A stretch of DNA of 64,000 nucleotides from Haloarcula hispanica ATCC 33960 (GCF_000223905.1 NC_015948.1:2170001-2234000); one strand, 5' to 3'. Positions 35,375 to 44,300 are shown, counted from the stretch's first letter. A program made the numbers and translations. Notes: a model not told the origin generated them from the letters alone.

Positions 35375-35520
35375 TGTGTGGCTGTTTGCGGGTCAGCGCT
35401 TAGGGCTGGCGTTTGCGGACGCACCCTCGTTTTACGCCGTTCCTCGCACCTAGTGTTATCACGACACACAATCTAGCTGTTTACAGGTCGTGGCTATGCG
35501 GGCGACCGGAGAGCACCACG

Positions 35521-35649
35521 ATGCCAAAGCTAGCATGCGAGAGTTGCGGACGAGAGATAACGTTCGACAGGGACGGTCAGGAGTCCCGCGCGCCGATGCG
35601 GTACTGTCCACGCTGTGGCGAGGAGTTCCCGCCGCGCGACGAGTGGTAG
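35521..35649 (+). CDS. 42-residue zinc-ribbon microprotein
   Basis: ATG at 35521 encodes MPKLACESCGREITFDRDGQ and continues to CPRCGEEFPPRDEW. Two CxxC knuckles 22 residues apart form a complete zinc ribbon. Strong coding bias and an acidic tail support expression. Such tiny zinc proteins are common in haloarchaea and may act in RNA or protein contacts; this one has no assigned function. It ends 13 bases before the convergent MFS gene. Confidence 0.75.
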   Translation: MPKLACESCGREITFDRDGQESRAPMRYCPRCGEEFPPRDEW

Positions 35650-35662
35650 GCCGGCACGGCGA

Positions 35663-37012
35663 TTATCTGTAGGCCTCGAACTCCCGGCCGAAGATAGCGA
35701 AGTAGACGACGCCGACGAGGCCGACGACCGTAGCGACGCCGAAGGCCAGTTCCGGACCGGCCTGTATGACGACATCGCCAACGGGCACTGCCCACTCGCT
35801 CCCGTAGAGCCAGCCGCCGAGCGCGGCGCTCGGGATGACCAGCGTGTTCCGAAGCAGGTAGTACGTCCCGGTGACGCGGCCGCCAGCGTCCTGTTCTGCC
35901 GGGCCGACGATGAGCGCCTTGTGGGCGGGCAGGCCGGCAAAGCGCAGGCCGGAGAACGCGAACAGGAGCACCAGCACCCACTGGTTGCCCGGCGCGAAGA
36001 TGAGCAAGAGCGGGAACACGGCGTAGACGAGAAAGCCCAGCGCGACGGCGGGCTTGAGGCCGGCCCACTCGGTGAGCTTTGCGACGGGAGCCATCGAGAT
36101 GATGGCGACGACCATCTCGACGCCGAGCAGGACGCCGAAGAAGGCGTCGGGCCGTAGCTCCACGCCAAAGCCGGTGAACCCCACCGAGAGAAATTCCGTG
36201 ACCACGATGACGAAAAACACGTACACCATACCGTTGGCGAAGCGGACGAACGTATCGGCGACCAGAAGGGGGCGGAGTGTCGCCGGCATCGTCCGCAGGT
36301 CGGCGAGTATCTGGTCGATGCCCTCGAAGGACTTTCCGAGCGTGTCCTCGCTGGCGTCGTAGAGGAAGTGCTGTGCAACGGTGGCGACGAGACCACAGGC
36401 CAGCGCGACCAGTAGCACGCGCTGGAACCCATCGACGAAGGTCGCCGTCGTCGCGAGCAGCGCCGCGGCAGCGAGGGGCCCGAGCAAGAAGCCGATGCGG
36501 CGGAACATCTCCGTACTGGCAAACCCCATCGCAAGGCGCTGTGACGGGACGCTCTGTTTGACGATGGCGAAGGTCGCACCCAGCCCGAAGGACTTCCAGG
36601 CCTGTGCGAGAAAGAGCCCGACGAACACGAGCGTCCACGCCGGCAGCGTCGTCGCGCCGAGCGTGATGTCGCCGACGACCGAAGCGAGATACCAGATACC
36701 GAAGCCGACCGTCGCCAGCGTCGCGAAGGCAGTCAGTGCCAGCCGCGAGCCGATGCGGTCCGACACCGCGCCGCCCGGATAGGGATACACCGCGCTGATG
36801 AGGTTCCCGACGCTCCCGTACAGGCCGATGACGCCGGCGCTGGCCCCCAACAGCCGCATGTACTCGGGGATGTAACGGCTGGTCATCTGGAACGCGAGGC
36901 TGAACGCCAGCATGGACAGCGACAGCACGAGCACGTCCCGCTCCAGCGCGAAGAACTGCCGGAAGGAGTCGAGCAGGTCCACGTCCTCCTCGGCTCCCGT
37001 CTCGGTTGCCAT
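35663..37012 (-). CDS. Major facilitator superfamily transporter
   Basis: A 449-residue protein with about 12 transmembrane helices. The MFS loop-2 signature appears as GGAVSDRIGSRLALTAFATL near residue 78 and its second-half counterpart as AKLTEWAGLKPAVALGFLVY near 315. The family cannot be narrowed to a substrate; the fold is compatible with drug/sugar-type exporters or importers. The acidic N-terminus (MATETGAEEDVDLLDSFRQF) is cytoplasmic. It is followed upstream, 78 bases away on the same strand, by the AtoE-type gene. Confidence 0.9.
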   Translation of the reverse strand: MATETGAEEDVDLLDSFRQFFALERDVLVLSLSMLAFSLAFQMTSRYIPEYMRLLGASAGVIGLYGSVGNLISAVYPYPGGAVSDRIGSRLALTAFATLATVGFGIWYLASVVGDITLGATTLPAWTLVFVGLFLAQAWKSFGLGATFAIVKQSVPSQRLAMGFASTEMFRRIGFLLGPLAAAALLATTATFVDGFQRVLLVALACGLVATVAQHFLYDASEDTLGKSFEGIDQILADLRTMPATLRPLLVADTFVRFANGMVYVFFVIVVTEFLSVGFTGFGVELRPDAFFGVLLGVEMVVAIISMAPVAKLTEWAGLKPAVALGFLVYAVFPLLLIFAPGNQWVLVLLFAFSGLRFAGLPAHKALIVGPAEQDAGGRVTGTYYLLRNTLVIPSAALGGWLYGSEWAVPVGDVVIQAGPELAFGVATVVGLVGVVYFAIFGREFEAYR

Positions 37013-37090
37013 TATCGGAGTGCAGTTTCTCTAACAACTTAACGCTCGAAGAAGAGGCAATCAGCCTCGGCTGTCCCGCCGGGTCCCTGC

Positions 37091-38494
37091 TCAGTACGGC
37101 AAGACGAACAGCACGACCGCCAGGAACGGCGTGAGCGCGAGCATCATCGCGATAGCGTAGCCGAACATCTCCCGGGCCTTGATGCGGGTGATGGCGAGCA
37201 GCGGCAGCGCCCAGAAGGGGTTCAGGAGGTTCGTGTGGGCGTCGCCGACGGCGTAGGCCATCGTCGCCTGCCCGGCCGGGACGCCGAGGTTCTGCGCGGC
37301 TTCGAGAATCGGCGGCCCGAGAATGATCCACTCACCGCCGCCGGAGGGAGCGAAGATGTTGACCGTCGCGCCGGTGAGCCAGGCGATGACCGGGAACGTC
37401 TGTGGCGACGAGACCGAGATGAGCGCGTTGGCCATCAACTGCGCCAGCCCGGAGGTGGCCATCATCCCCTGGATGCCGGCGAAGAACGGAAAGAGCAAGA
37501 CGATGCCCGACGCGGCGGTCGCCGCCTCGCCGAACTTCTCCCGATAGGTCTGTGGGTCCATGTAGATGAAGATCCCAATCGTCAGGAAGCCGAAATTGAC
37601 GATGTTCAGTCCGAGCGCGTCGATGCCGGACTGAACGAACTGCGAGGCGACCAGCGCGATGCCGGTCAGGCCGATAATCCCACCGAGAACGCGGCTGTGG
37701 TTGATGCGCTCGGCCGGGACCTGCTTGGATGTCGCAGTCGCTTCCACGCCGCCGTCGCTTGCGGACTCGAACAGGTCGTCTTCGGGGATGTAGTGCGTGA
37801 TGCCCCGTGCCTGGTCGCCGGTCGGCGTGATGACGTAGAGGACGACGAGGGCGTAGGCTATCGAGAGCCCGGTCAGAATGAGGCCGTAGGGGTGGAAGAT
37901 GGTCTCCGAGGCGGAGACGACAACGTCGATGACGCCCTGCTGGATGAACTCGTTGCCCTCGGTTGCGAGGAGGAGCGGTGCGGACCCGGACAGCCCCCAG
38001 TGCCAGGTGAGGCCGAGGCCGAGATAGCCGGCCACGCAGAGGACCGGATAGTGAGCGTCGATGTCGTTCTCGTGGGCGGTCTTGCCCATCTCCCGGGCGA
38101 AGATCGCACCGAGGATGAGGCTCAGTCCCCAGTGAACCCAGCCAAGCAGCATCGTCAGCAGGCCGACGAGAACGACCGCCTGTTTCCCGGTGTTGGGAAT
38201 CTCCGTCAGCCGGCGGATGCCGGCGTTGATACGCGGGTGGTACGCCACGACGAAGCCCGTCATCAGGATGAGGACCATCTGCATCGAGAACGTCAGGAAG
38301 GCCCAGAAGCCATCGTACCAGAACCCGACCATCTCGACAGGGCCGGACCCGGTGAGGCCGACGCCGGCCAGAAACACGACGTAGCTGAGGATGAGCGCGA
38401 ACAGGAACGGACTGGGCATCCACCGTTCCACCCACGCGGAGAGTCGATAGCCGATACGTTCGAGGGAAGTTTCATCTGTGTTACCAGCCGACAT
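37091..38494 (-). CDS. Short-chain fatty acid transporter (AtoE family)
   Basis: A 467-residue protein with about 12 transmembrane segments. It matches AtoE/TIGR00366-type carriers: RLSAWVERWMPSPFLFALIL at the start, GFWAFLTFSMQMVLILMTGF, HWGLSLILGAIFAREMG and the C-terminal TGATVNIFAPSGGGEWIILGP plus AVGDAHTNLLNPFWALPLL. The family moves short-chain fatty acids such as acetoacetate and butyrate. The ATG at 38492-38494 is preferred over one 30 bases upstream. Possible message sharing with the MFS gene is unproven. Confidence 0.9.
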   Translation of the reverse strand: MSAGNTDETSLERIGYRLSAWVERWMPSPFLFALILSYVVFLAGVGLTGSGPVEMVGFWYDGFWAFLTFSMQMVLILMTGFVVAYHPRINAGIRRLTEIPNTGKQAVVLVGLLTMLLGWVHWGLSLILGAIFAREMGKTAHENDIDAHYPVLCVAGYLGLGLTWHWGLSGSAPLLLATEGNEFIQQGVIDVVVSASETIFHPYGLILTGLSIAYALVVLYVITPTGDQARGITHYIPEDDLFESASDGGVEATATSKQVPAERINHSRVLGGIIGLTGIALVASQFVQSGIDALGLNIVNFGFLTIGIFIYMDPQTYREKFGEAATAASGIVLLFPFFAGIQGMMATSGLAQLMANALISVSSPQTFPVIAWLTGATVNIFAPSGGGEWIILGPPILEAAQNLGVPAGQATMAYAVGDAHTNLLNPFWALPLLAITRIKAREMFGYAIAMMLALTPFLAVVLFVLPY

Positions 38495-38653
38495 ACTGTT
38501 GCCACCTCCTCGCGAATATGTCATAAAAGTTTGCTGCTATTTTGTCAGTTCTCCGCTAGTCACCGCTGTGCAGCCACAGTCCTGTGACGCGATTCCGACG
38601 ACCGGACCGATCCTGACAGATGATTTTATCTCGGGTCCGAAGCAAGTCAGAGT

Positions 38654-39625
38654 ATGTCATACAAAGTCGTCGTCTCTGACACCAAAGTGATGGACGGGGA
38701 GACACGGGCGGCGGTGCTGAACGCGGTCGACGCGACTGTCGAAACGATAACGGCGAAAGAGCCGGCGGCAGTCGCACGCGCAGTGAAAGACGCCGACGCG
38801 TTAATCGTCGACGCCGGCACGCAGGTCACGGCCGAGGTCATCGACGCCGCCGACTCGCTCAAAGTGGTGGGCCGGGCCGGCATCGGCGTGGACAACATCG
38901 ATGTCCAGGCGGCAGTCGAGGCCGGCGTGGCGGTCGTCAACGTCCCAGAGTACTCTGTCGAAGAGGTGTCGACCCACACGTTCGCGCTCGTACTCGCCTG
39001 CCTGCGGAAGATACCCACGTTCGACCGCTCGGTCAAGCGCGGCGAGTGGGAGTGGTCGGTCGGGCAGCCGGTCCGTCGCCTCGCCGGCAGCACCGTTGGC
39101 CTCGTTGCCTTCGGCAAGCTCGCCAGCCGGTTCGCCGCGAAGCTCCGGGGGTTCGACGTGGACGTCGTCGCCTACGACCCGTACGTTCCCGAGTACCGGA
39201 TGGGCGACCTCGGCGTCGAGTCGGTCACGTTCGGGACGCTGCTGGCCGATTCCGACATCGTCTCGCTGCACGCGCCGCTGACCGACGAGACTCGGGGGAT
39301 GATCGACGCGGACGCGCTCGACCAGATGCGCGACGACGCGCTGCTCGTAAACACGGCCAGGGGCGGGCTCGTCGACGAGACGGCGCTGTACGACGCGCTC
39401 GCCGGCGGCGACCTCGGCGGGGCCGGACTGGACGTTCGCGAGGCGGAACCGCCCGGTGACTCGCCGCTGCACGACCTCGACAGCGTCGTCTGTAGCCCCC
39501 ACGTCGCGTGGTACTCCGAAGCGTCCCGGGTCGAACTGACACAGACCGTGGCCGAAGACGTCATCCGGGTACTGCGGGGCGAGGAGCCGGAGAACCCCGT
39601 CGACCCCGAGACCGGCTGGTTCTGA
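38654..39625 (+). CDS. D-2-hydroxyacid dehydrogenase (CtBP/phosphoglycerate dehydrogenase-like)
   Basis: A 323-residue NAD(P)-dependent dehydrogenase. The catalytic triad is present: Arg in LVNTARGGLVDE, Glu in LDVREAEPPGDSPL and His in VCSPHVAWYS. The nucleotide-binding loop reads VGLVAFGKLASRF, where the usual GxGxxG glycines are replaced (AFGKLA), as in CtBP-type proteins. It lacks the C-terminal ACT and insertion domains of full SerA. The substrate may be phosphoglycerate, glyoxylate or another 2-hydroxyacid. Confidence 0.88.
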   Translation: MSYKVVVSDTKVMDGETRAAVLNAVDATVETITAKEPAAVARAVKDADALIVDAGTQVTAEVIDAADSLKVVGRAGIGVDNIDVQAAVEAGVAVVNVPEYSVEEVSTHTFALVLACLRKIPTFDRSVKRGEWEWSVGQPVRRLAGSTVGLVAFGKLASRFAAKLRGFDVDVVAYDPYVPEYRMGDLGVESVTFGTLLADSDIVSLHAPLTDETRGMIDADALDQMRDDALLVNTARGGLVDETALYDALAGGDLGGAGLDVREAEPPGDSPLHDLDSVVCSPHVAWYSEASRVELTQTVAEDVIRVLRGEEPENPVDPETGWF

Positions 39626-39646
39626 CGGTCTCGGCGGCCGAGACGG

Positions 39647-40570
39647 TTATGTGTCGGCTTCGGCGAGGAGTTCGACCGCAAGTTCGGCCGCCTCGACCGC
39701 CGACTCGCCGAAGACGTAGGTTATCGGTTCGATGCCGAACGCGCCGCTGTGGTAGATGACACGGGGGACGCCGCCGCGTTCGCGGAAGGCCGCTTCGAGC
39801 CGTTCGTCCCGGTCCTCGTAGCCGGCGTCGAACTCCAGCAGCTCGATGCCCTGCTCGTGGGCGGCGTCGAGGACCGCCTCGTCAGTGCTCAGATTGAGCG
39901 CCGCCCGGCGCGAGGGGTCGACGGCCATCGCCGCCAGTATCGTCCCCGCGACGTGTTCCGACGCGCCGAACTCGGGGTTCGACGGGACGTTGACCCGCCC
40001 CCGCAGATCGTGAATCCGGCCGGGGACCGCCGCCACGTCGAGGGCGTCCCCGGCGTCCGGCAGCGCCATGCCGACGTTCATCCCCACGTTCGGGATGGCG
40101 TCGACGACGACGGCGCTGTCCGCCAGCAGTCGCGTGGCTCGCCGGACCGACGACAGCACGGCCCGTTCCGCTTTCACGGCGGTATCTGTTCCCCGAACAC
40201 AGAGGTCACAGCCCATCCCCTGTAGCGCCGGCATCTCCTCCTCGTGGACTGCACAGATGGGCCCCCTATCCTCGAACTCCCGTACCAGGGCGAGCAGTTC
40301 GCCAAGCACCGCGAACTCGTCCATCTCGCCCGCGGCCAGTCCGTCGGCGATCCGCTCGATAGTCTGTTGCATCCGGGCGTCCTCTCGAAACCGCTCTTCT
40401 ACGGTGACCGAGCCGCTGCCGTACTTGCTTACTGCGGCCTGTGTCACTCCGAGCTGGTCGGCGATCTCCTGCTGCGTCCACCCCTTCTCGTCGAGTCTCG
40501 TGGCGAGCATCGCCCGGGCCGTCGGGAGGAATCGCTCGACCACGATTTCGCTCGGCAACTGCAGTGTCAT
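39647..40570 (-). CDS. HTH-ThiN regulator of thiamine metabolism (ThiR-like)
   Basis: A 307-residue protein. Residues 20-60 are an XRE-type HTH (EKGWTQQEIADQLGVTQAAV); residues 125-300 form a ThiN domain (thiamine-phosphate synthase fold) with VDAIPNVGMNVGMALPDAGD, VAAVPGRIHDLRGRV and a closing GIEPITYVFGESAVEA. HTH-ThiN fusions are known as archaeal ThiR repressors that sense thiamine phosphates. It diverges from the tenA operon, and the 196-base spacer carries a palindrome beside the tenA TATA box. A cysteine cluster (GMGCDLCVRG) near residue 115 may bind a metal. Confidence 0.9.
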   Translation of the reverse strand: MTLQLPSEIVVERFLPTARAMLATRLDEKGWTQQEIADQLGVTQAAVSKYGSGSVTVEERFREDARMQQTIERIADGLAAGEMDEFAVLGELLALVREFEDRGPICAVHEEEMPALQGMGCDLCVRGTDTAVKAERAVLSSVRRATRLLADSAVVVDAIPNVGMNVGMALPDAGDALDVAAVPGRIHDLRGRVNVPSNPEFGASEHVAGTILAAMAVDPSRRAALNLSTDEAVLDAAHEQGIELLEFDAGYEDRDERLEAAFRERGGVPRVIYHSGAFGIEPITYVFGESAVEAAELAVELLAEADT

Positions 40571-40709
40571 TGCCAGAAGTGAGGGCCGTAGTTCGTTTAG
40601 CAGTTTGGACTACGAAAGCTGCTGGTCGACTGCGGCGTTCTGGAAGCAGACAGCCGGAGGGGCCCGCTCGTACTCGGAGTTCGCCGTGTGCGTCACGGAT
40701 CACCTTGTT

Positions 40710-40724
40710 ACAACTTGGTTGTAT
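40710..40724. promoter_or_regulatory. Palindromic operator candidate upstream of tenA
   Basis: TACAAC-TTG-GTTGTA is a perfect 6-bp palindrome with a 3-base centre. It lies six bases before the BRE/TATA run at 40731 and between the divergent thiR-like and tenA genes, so it is the best candidate for the ThiR-like regulator's binding site. Confidence 0.5.
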
Positions 40725-40730
40725 TAGCAG

Positions 40731-40740
40731 GATATAATAC
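40731..40740 (+). promoter_or_regulatory. TATA box of the tenA operon
   Basis: ggatataata centres about 30 bases upstream of the tenA ATG (40767), indicating a leaderless message. Confidence 0.55.
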
Positions 40741-40766
40741 GTCGGAGGTTGTTGTGTTGGCCACCA

Positions 40767-41426
40767 ATGGCGTTCAGCGACCACCTGCTCGACATCGGCG
40801 AAGACATCTGGGACGCACAGAAGGACCACCCGTTCGTCCGCGAACTGGCCGACGGGACACTCGACGAAGCGGCGTTCGAGCACTGGGTGAAACAGGACTA
40901 CCGGTACCTGCAGGACTACGCGCGGCTGTTCGCGCTCGCCGGCGCGACGGCAAACGACGAATCGACGATGACGCACCTGCTCGGGGTCGCCCATCAGGTG
41001 CTCGACACCGAGATGGACCTCCACCGGGAGTTCGCGTCGGACTACGGCATCTCGCGTCGTGAGTTGGAGTCTACCGAGAAAGCTCCGACCTGTCTGGCGT
41101 ACACGAACTTCCTCGTCCGAACGGCCTATGAGGGCCACGAGGCGGAGATCGCCGCCGCGCTATACCCTTGCATGCAGGGTTACCTCGACGTGGCCGAACA
41201 CATGGCCGACCTGGCCGACGGCGAGCACCGGTACACGCCGTTCATCGATATGTACACCAGCGACGACTTCCGCGAGGCGACGGGCTGGTGTCGGGCGTAC
41301 GTCGACCGCTGTGGCGAGCGCTATCCCGGCCAACACGACGCCATGGAAGACGCGTTCCGCACGAGCGCGAAACTCGAACACCGGTTCTGGGAGATGGCCT
41401 ACACGCAGGAGGGGTGGGAGCTATGA
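40767..41426 (+). CDS. tenA: TenA family thiaminase II / aminopyrimidine aminohydrolase
   Basis: A 219-residue heme-oxygenase-fold enzyme that hydrolyses degraded thiamine or aminopyrimidines to recover HMP for thiamine synthesis. The active-site cysteine is Cys135 in AAALYPCMQGYLDVAEHM, the same position number as in the Bacillus enzyme. The C-terminal glutamate is in KLEHRFWEMAYTQ, and the early Asp/Tyr region is VKQDYRYLQDYARLFALA. The ATG at 40767 lies 30 bases after a TATA box. Its stop overlaps the next start as ATGA. Confidence 0.94.
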   Translation: MAFSDHLLDIGEDIWDAQKDHPFVRELADGTLDEAAFEHWVKQDYRYLQDYARLFALAGATANDESTMTHLLGVAHQVLDTEMDLHREFASDYGISRRELESTEKAPTCLAYTNFLVRTAYEGHEAEIAAALYPCMQGYLDVAEHMADLADGEHRYTPFIDMYTSDDFREATGWCRAYVDRCGERYPGQHDAMEDAFRTSAKLEHRFWEMAYTQEGWEL

Positions 41427-42187
41427 CTGGCGAGACGTACTCGGCGTACGCCGACCGCGTCACAGACCCCCGATTCACCGACTGGCTCCGGGAGCAGAGT
41501 CAACCGGACTGGGACGCCGCCGTCGAACACCGGTTTGTCGAGGAACTCGGGGCCGGCACGCTCGACGAAGACGCGTTCGCCGAGTATCTGGTACAGGACT
41601 ACGCGTTCGTCGACGAACTCGTCGGGACGTTCGGCCACGCGGTCGGGCAGGCCCCCGATATGGCCGCCAAACGCCAGTTTGTGGAGTTCCTCGATACCGT
41701 GACCGACGAGGAAGACGACTACTTCGAGCGCTCCTTTGCCGCACTCGGCGTCGAAGATTCGCGCTGGCAGGACCCCGAGCAGACGCCGGCGACGAGGGCG
41801 TTCATCGACCTGCTCGCTCGTGCCGCCCGAGAGGGGGGCTACGCCGAGACGCTGGCCGTCCTCGTCCCGGCAGAGTGGATATACGAGTCGTGGGCGACGG
41901 CCGCCGCGGCGGCCCACGGCGACCCGGACAGCGACGGCCTCCCCAGCTCCGGGATGGGACTGCCGTTCTACTTCGCCGAGTGGGTCGATCTCCACGCCGT
42001 CGACTCCTTCGTCGCGTTCGTCGACTGGCTCCGGGGCGAACTCGACGCCGTCGGGCCGACGCTTTCGCCCCGCCGGGAGGCCCGCGTCGCGTCGCTGTTC
42101 GACCGCACGGTCACGCTCGAACAGCAGTTCTTCGAGACGGCCTACGAGGAAACCGCTGAGACGCCCGACCACGAGGTGAGCCCGTAG
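41423..42187 (+). CDS. TenA-like paralogue lacking cysteine
   Basis: A 254-residue TenA-fold protein, longer than TenA by an insert around residues 155-185. It keeps the fold marks YLVQDYAFVDELVGTFGHAV and LEQQFFETAYEE but, where TenA has LYPC, it reads VLVPAEWIYESWA. The whole protein contains no cysteine, so it cannot use the classical Cys nucleophile and may be of the TenA_E type or act on another thiamine fragment. The start ATG overlaps the tenA stop by four bases. Confidence 0.88.
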   Translation: MTGETYSAYADRVTDPRFTDWLREQSQPDWDAAVEHRFVEELGAGTLDEDAFAEYLVQDYAFVDELVGTFGHAVGQAPDMAAKRQFVEFLDTVTDEEDDYFERSFAALGVEDSRWQDPEQTPATRAFIDLLARAAREGGYAETLAVLVPAEWIYESWATAAAAAHGDPDSDGLPSSGMGLPFYFAEWVDLHAVDSFVAFVDWLRGELDAVGPTLSPRREARVASLFDRTVTLEQQFFETAYEETAETPDHEVSP

Positions 42188-43696
42188 ATGGTATCCTCAG
42201 CTATCGTTCTCGGTCTGACCGCGGCGACCGTTCTCGTGTTCACCGGCATCGGCCTCTTCGCCGCCCGCGGCCGAATCGACTCGGTGGAGACGTACATCTC
42301 GGCCCGTGACTCGGCCGGTAGTGGGACCCTCGCTGCGACGGTCATCGCGTCGATGATGGGCGTCTGGATTCTGCTGAGCCCCGCCGAGGCCGGGGCCGCC
42401 TTCGGTGGGCTGCCCGCCGTGCTGGGCTACGCCATCGGCAGCGCGATTCCACTTCTCCTCTTTATTCCAGTCGGCGCTCGCATCCGCGAGGTGATGCCCG
42501 CAGGCCACTCGCTGACGGAGTTCGCCTACGCTCGCTTTGGCTCCGGGATGTACCTGCTCGTCCTGCTAGTCTCAGTGTTTTACATGTTCATCTTCCTCGC
42601 CGCGGAGATGACCGGCATCGCCGGCGCGCTCGCGCTCGTCGCAGACGTGCCGCTCTGGCAGACCTCGCTGCTCATCGGCGGCTTCGTCCTCGTCTACACG
42701 GCCTACGGCGGCCTGCTTGCGAGCATCGTCACCGACACCGTCCAGACGCTGGTCATCCTCCCACTGCTAGCCGTCGGCTTCGGCGGCGCGCTCCTCTCGC
42801 TGGGCGGGACGAGCGAGTTCCACGCGACGGTGGTGTCGGCCGACCCGACGCTGCTGGACCCCGGATTCGGCCCCGGCCTGGAGTTCGGGCTGTACGTCGC
42901 CTTCGCTCTCCTGGGCGCGAACATGCTGAACCAGGGGGTCTGGCAGCGGGTGTACGCCGCCGACGGGGAGCGCGCCCTCCGTCGCGGACTGGGCATCGCC
43001 GCCGTCGTCGTCGTGCCGATGCTCCTGCTCGCCGGCCTGTTCGGCATCGCCGCCGCGGGGCTGGGCCTCACGGAATCCGGTTCCGCCAGTATCGCCTTCT
43101 TCCTCGTGGTGGCGGAGGCGTTCCCGACGTGGGTGACCCTCGCCATCGTTGTCCTCGCCGTATTGCTGGTGATGAGTTCCGCCGATACGATGTTCAACGC
43201 TATCGCCAGCGTCGTTACGGCCGACCTCGCCCGGTTGCTCGACGATCCCGACCAGCGGACCCTGTGGCTGGGCGGGCGCGGGCTGACGGTCGCCGTCGCG
43301 CTCGCCGCGATGTTCATCGGTGCGCAGGGGTACAGCGTCCTCCAGTTGTTCCTGACTGCCGACCTGCTGGCCGCTGGCGTCTTCGTGCCCTTCCTCGCCG
43401 GTCTCTACACTGAGCGGCTCGCCGGGCCGGGCGCGCTGGTCTCTGGCATCGCAGGATTACTCGTCGGCTTCACGTACTTCCCGTCGCTCCGCGGCCTCGT
43501 CGCCGCCGTGCCAGGCGTCGGGAGTATGCTGCCAGCGCCGTCGTTCCTCATTGCCTTCGCTGGCGCGACGCTCGTCTCGGCCGCCCTCACCGTGGTTGCG
43601 ACGCTTCTCGGCGGGGCCGACGCCGACCTCGACAGCCTCGGCCGGGAGGTCCGTGCGCTTGACGATCCGGTGGCCGACGGGGGGTCCGAGCAATGA
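42188..43696 (+). CDS. Sodium:solute symporter in the thiamine operon
   Basis: A 502-residue SSS-family transporter with about 13 membrane segments: DSVETYISARDSAGSGTLAA, the sodium-site helix VVLAVLLVMSSADTMFNAIA near residue 335, and a C-terminal cytosolic tail. The ATG follows the stop of the TenA-like gene with no gap, so import of a thiamine precursor or degradation product (for example HMP) is a reasonable inference. Substrate specificity cannot be read from sequence. It is distinct from the DUF3311-linked symporter at 2176. Confidence 0.9.
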   Translation: MVSSAIVLGLTAATVLVFTGIGLFAARGRIDSVETYISARDSAGSGTLAATVIASMMGVWILLSPAEAGAAFGGLPAVLGYAIGSAIPLLLFIPVGARIREVMPAGHSLTEFAYARFGSGMYLLVLLVSVFYMFIFLAAEMTGIAGALALVADVPLWQTSLLIGGFVLVYTAYGGLLASIVTDTVQTLVILPLLAVGFGGALLSLGGTSEFHATVVSADPTLLDPGFGPGLEFGLYVAFALLGANMLNQGVWQRVYAADGERALRRGLGIAAVVVVPMLLLAGLFGIAAAGLGLTESGSASIAFFLVVAEAFPTWVTLAIVVLAVLLVMSSADTMFNAIASVVTADLARLLDDPDQRTLWLGGRGLTVAVALAAMFIGAQGYSVLQLFLTADLLAAGVFVPFLAGLYTERLAGPGALVSGIAGLLVGFTYFPSLRGLVAAVPGVGSMLPAPSFLIAFAGATLVSAALTVVATLLGGADADLDSLGREVRALDDPVADGGSEQ

Positions 43697-43821
43697 CGCT
43701 ACCAGCCGTCCTCCCCCTCGCCGCACTCGGGTCGACGGCGTTCGCGGTGCTGGCCTGGGGGTCGATTCTGCTTGTGCTCGCTGTCTTTCTCGCCGTCGGC
43801 TGGCTGGTCCTGACCGAGTAG
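43693..43821 (+). CDS. 42-residue membrane microprotein of the thiamine operon
   Basis: ATG at 43693 overlaps the symporter stop (ATGA) and encodes MTLPAVLPLAALGSTAFAVL and 22 more residues ending in GWLVLTE. It is almost entirely hydrophobic with a single charged residue, enough for one long or two short membrane helices. The overlap implies coupled translation with the symporter. By analogy with DUF3311 before the other symporter, it may be an accessory subunit. It is too short for most automated annotation. Confidence 0.72.
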   Translation: MTLPAVLPLAALGSTAFAVLAWGSILLVLAVFLAVGWLVLTE

Positions 43822-43904
43822 TCCGGCGACCGTGAGAGTCCGGATATACGGCGTTTCGTGGTAACAAGACACATACTTATCATGATGGGTGAGGAACGTC
43901 GCAT

Positions 43905-44300
43905 ATGCAGACTTTCGTGCTCGCAACCAATTCCGAGACAGTCAGCCAGACACTGTGTTCATACCTCGAAGACGTCCTCGACCCGGACGACAGCGTATAC
44001 GCGGTCAACTCACAACCGGGCGGAGACAGGACGCCACCGGATGCGGTTGCCGACGGGAAGGCCGCACTCGAAGTCGTCTCGGACCGTCTGGGCGACCAGG
44101 TGTCCGTCGAGACCTACCAGATAATCCGGGGGAACAGCCCGGCTGAAGATATCTTCGACATCGCCGAAGAGGTCGATGCCGACGAACTCGTCATCGGCGT
44201 CCGCAAGCGGAGCCAGACCGACCGGCTCATCTTCGGGAGCGTCGCCCAAGATATCATGCGGCAGTCGAACTACCCAATGCGGGTCGTGCCGCGGGAGTAG
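43905..44300 (+). CDS. Universal stress protein (UspA family)
   Basis: A 131-residue single-domain UspA-fold protein. It starts MQTFVLATNSETVSQTLCSY and ends with the family's nucleotide-loop region ADELVIGVRKRSQTDRLIFG followed by VAQDIMRQSNYPMRVVPRE. The GxxG-9-GS(A/V) motif is seen as GVRKRSQTDRLIFGSV, a degenerate ATP site. Usually stress induced, function unspecific. It is a separate unit after the thiamine operon. Confidence 0.9.
   Translation: MQTFVLATNSETVSQTLCSYLEDVLDPDDSVYAVNSQPGGDRTPPDAVADGKAALEVVSDRLGDQVSVETYQIIRGNSPAEDIFDIAEEVDADELVIGVRKRSQTDRLIFGSVAQDIMRQSNYPMRVVPRE

Noticed and set aside
35577-37331. 584-codon minus-strand frame overlapping the MFS gene
   Set aside because: Runs in a different frame across the MFS gene and beyond; extremely arginine-rich with no family marks.
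37235-38587. 450-codon open frame opposite the AtoE-type gene
   Set aside because: Antisense shadow of a GC-rich gene. Its product has no recognisable fold while the minus-strand product has clear transporter motifs.
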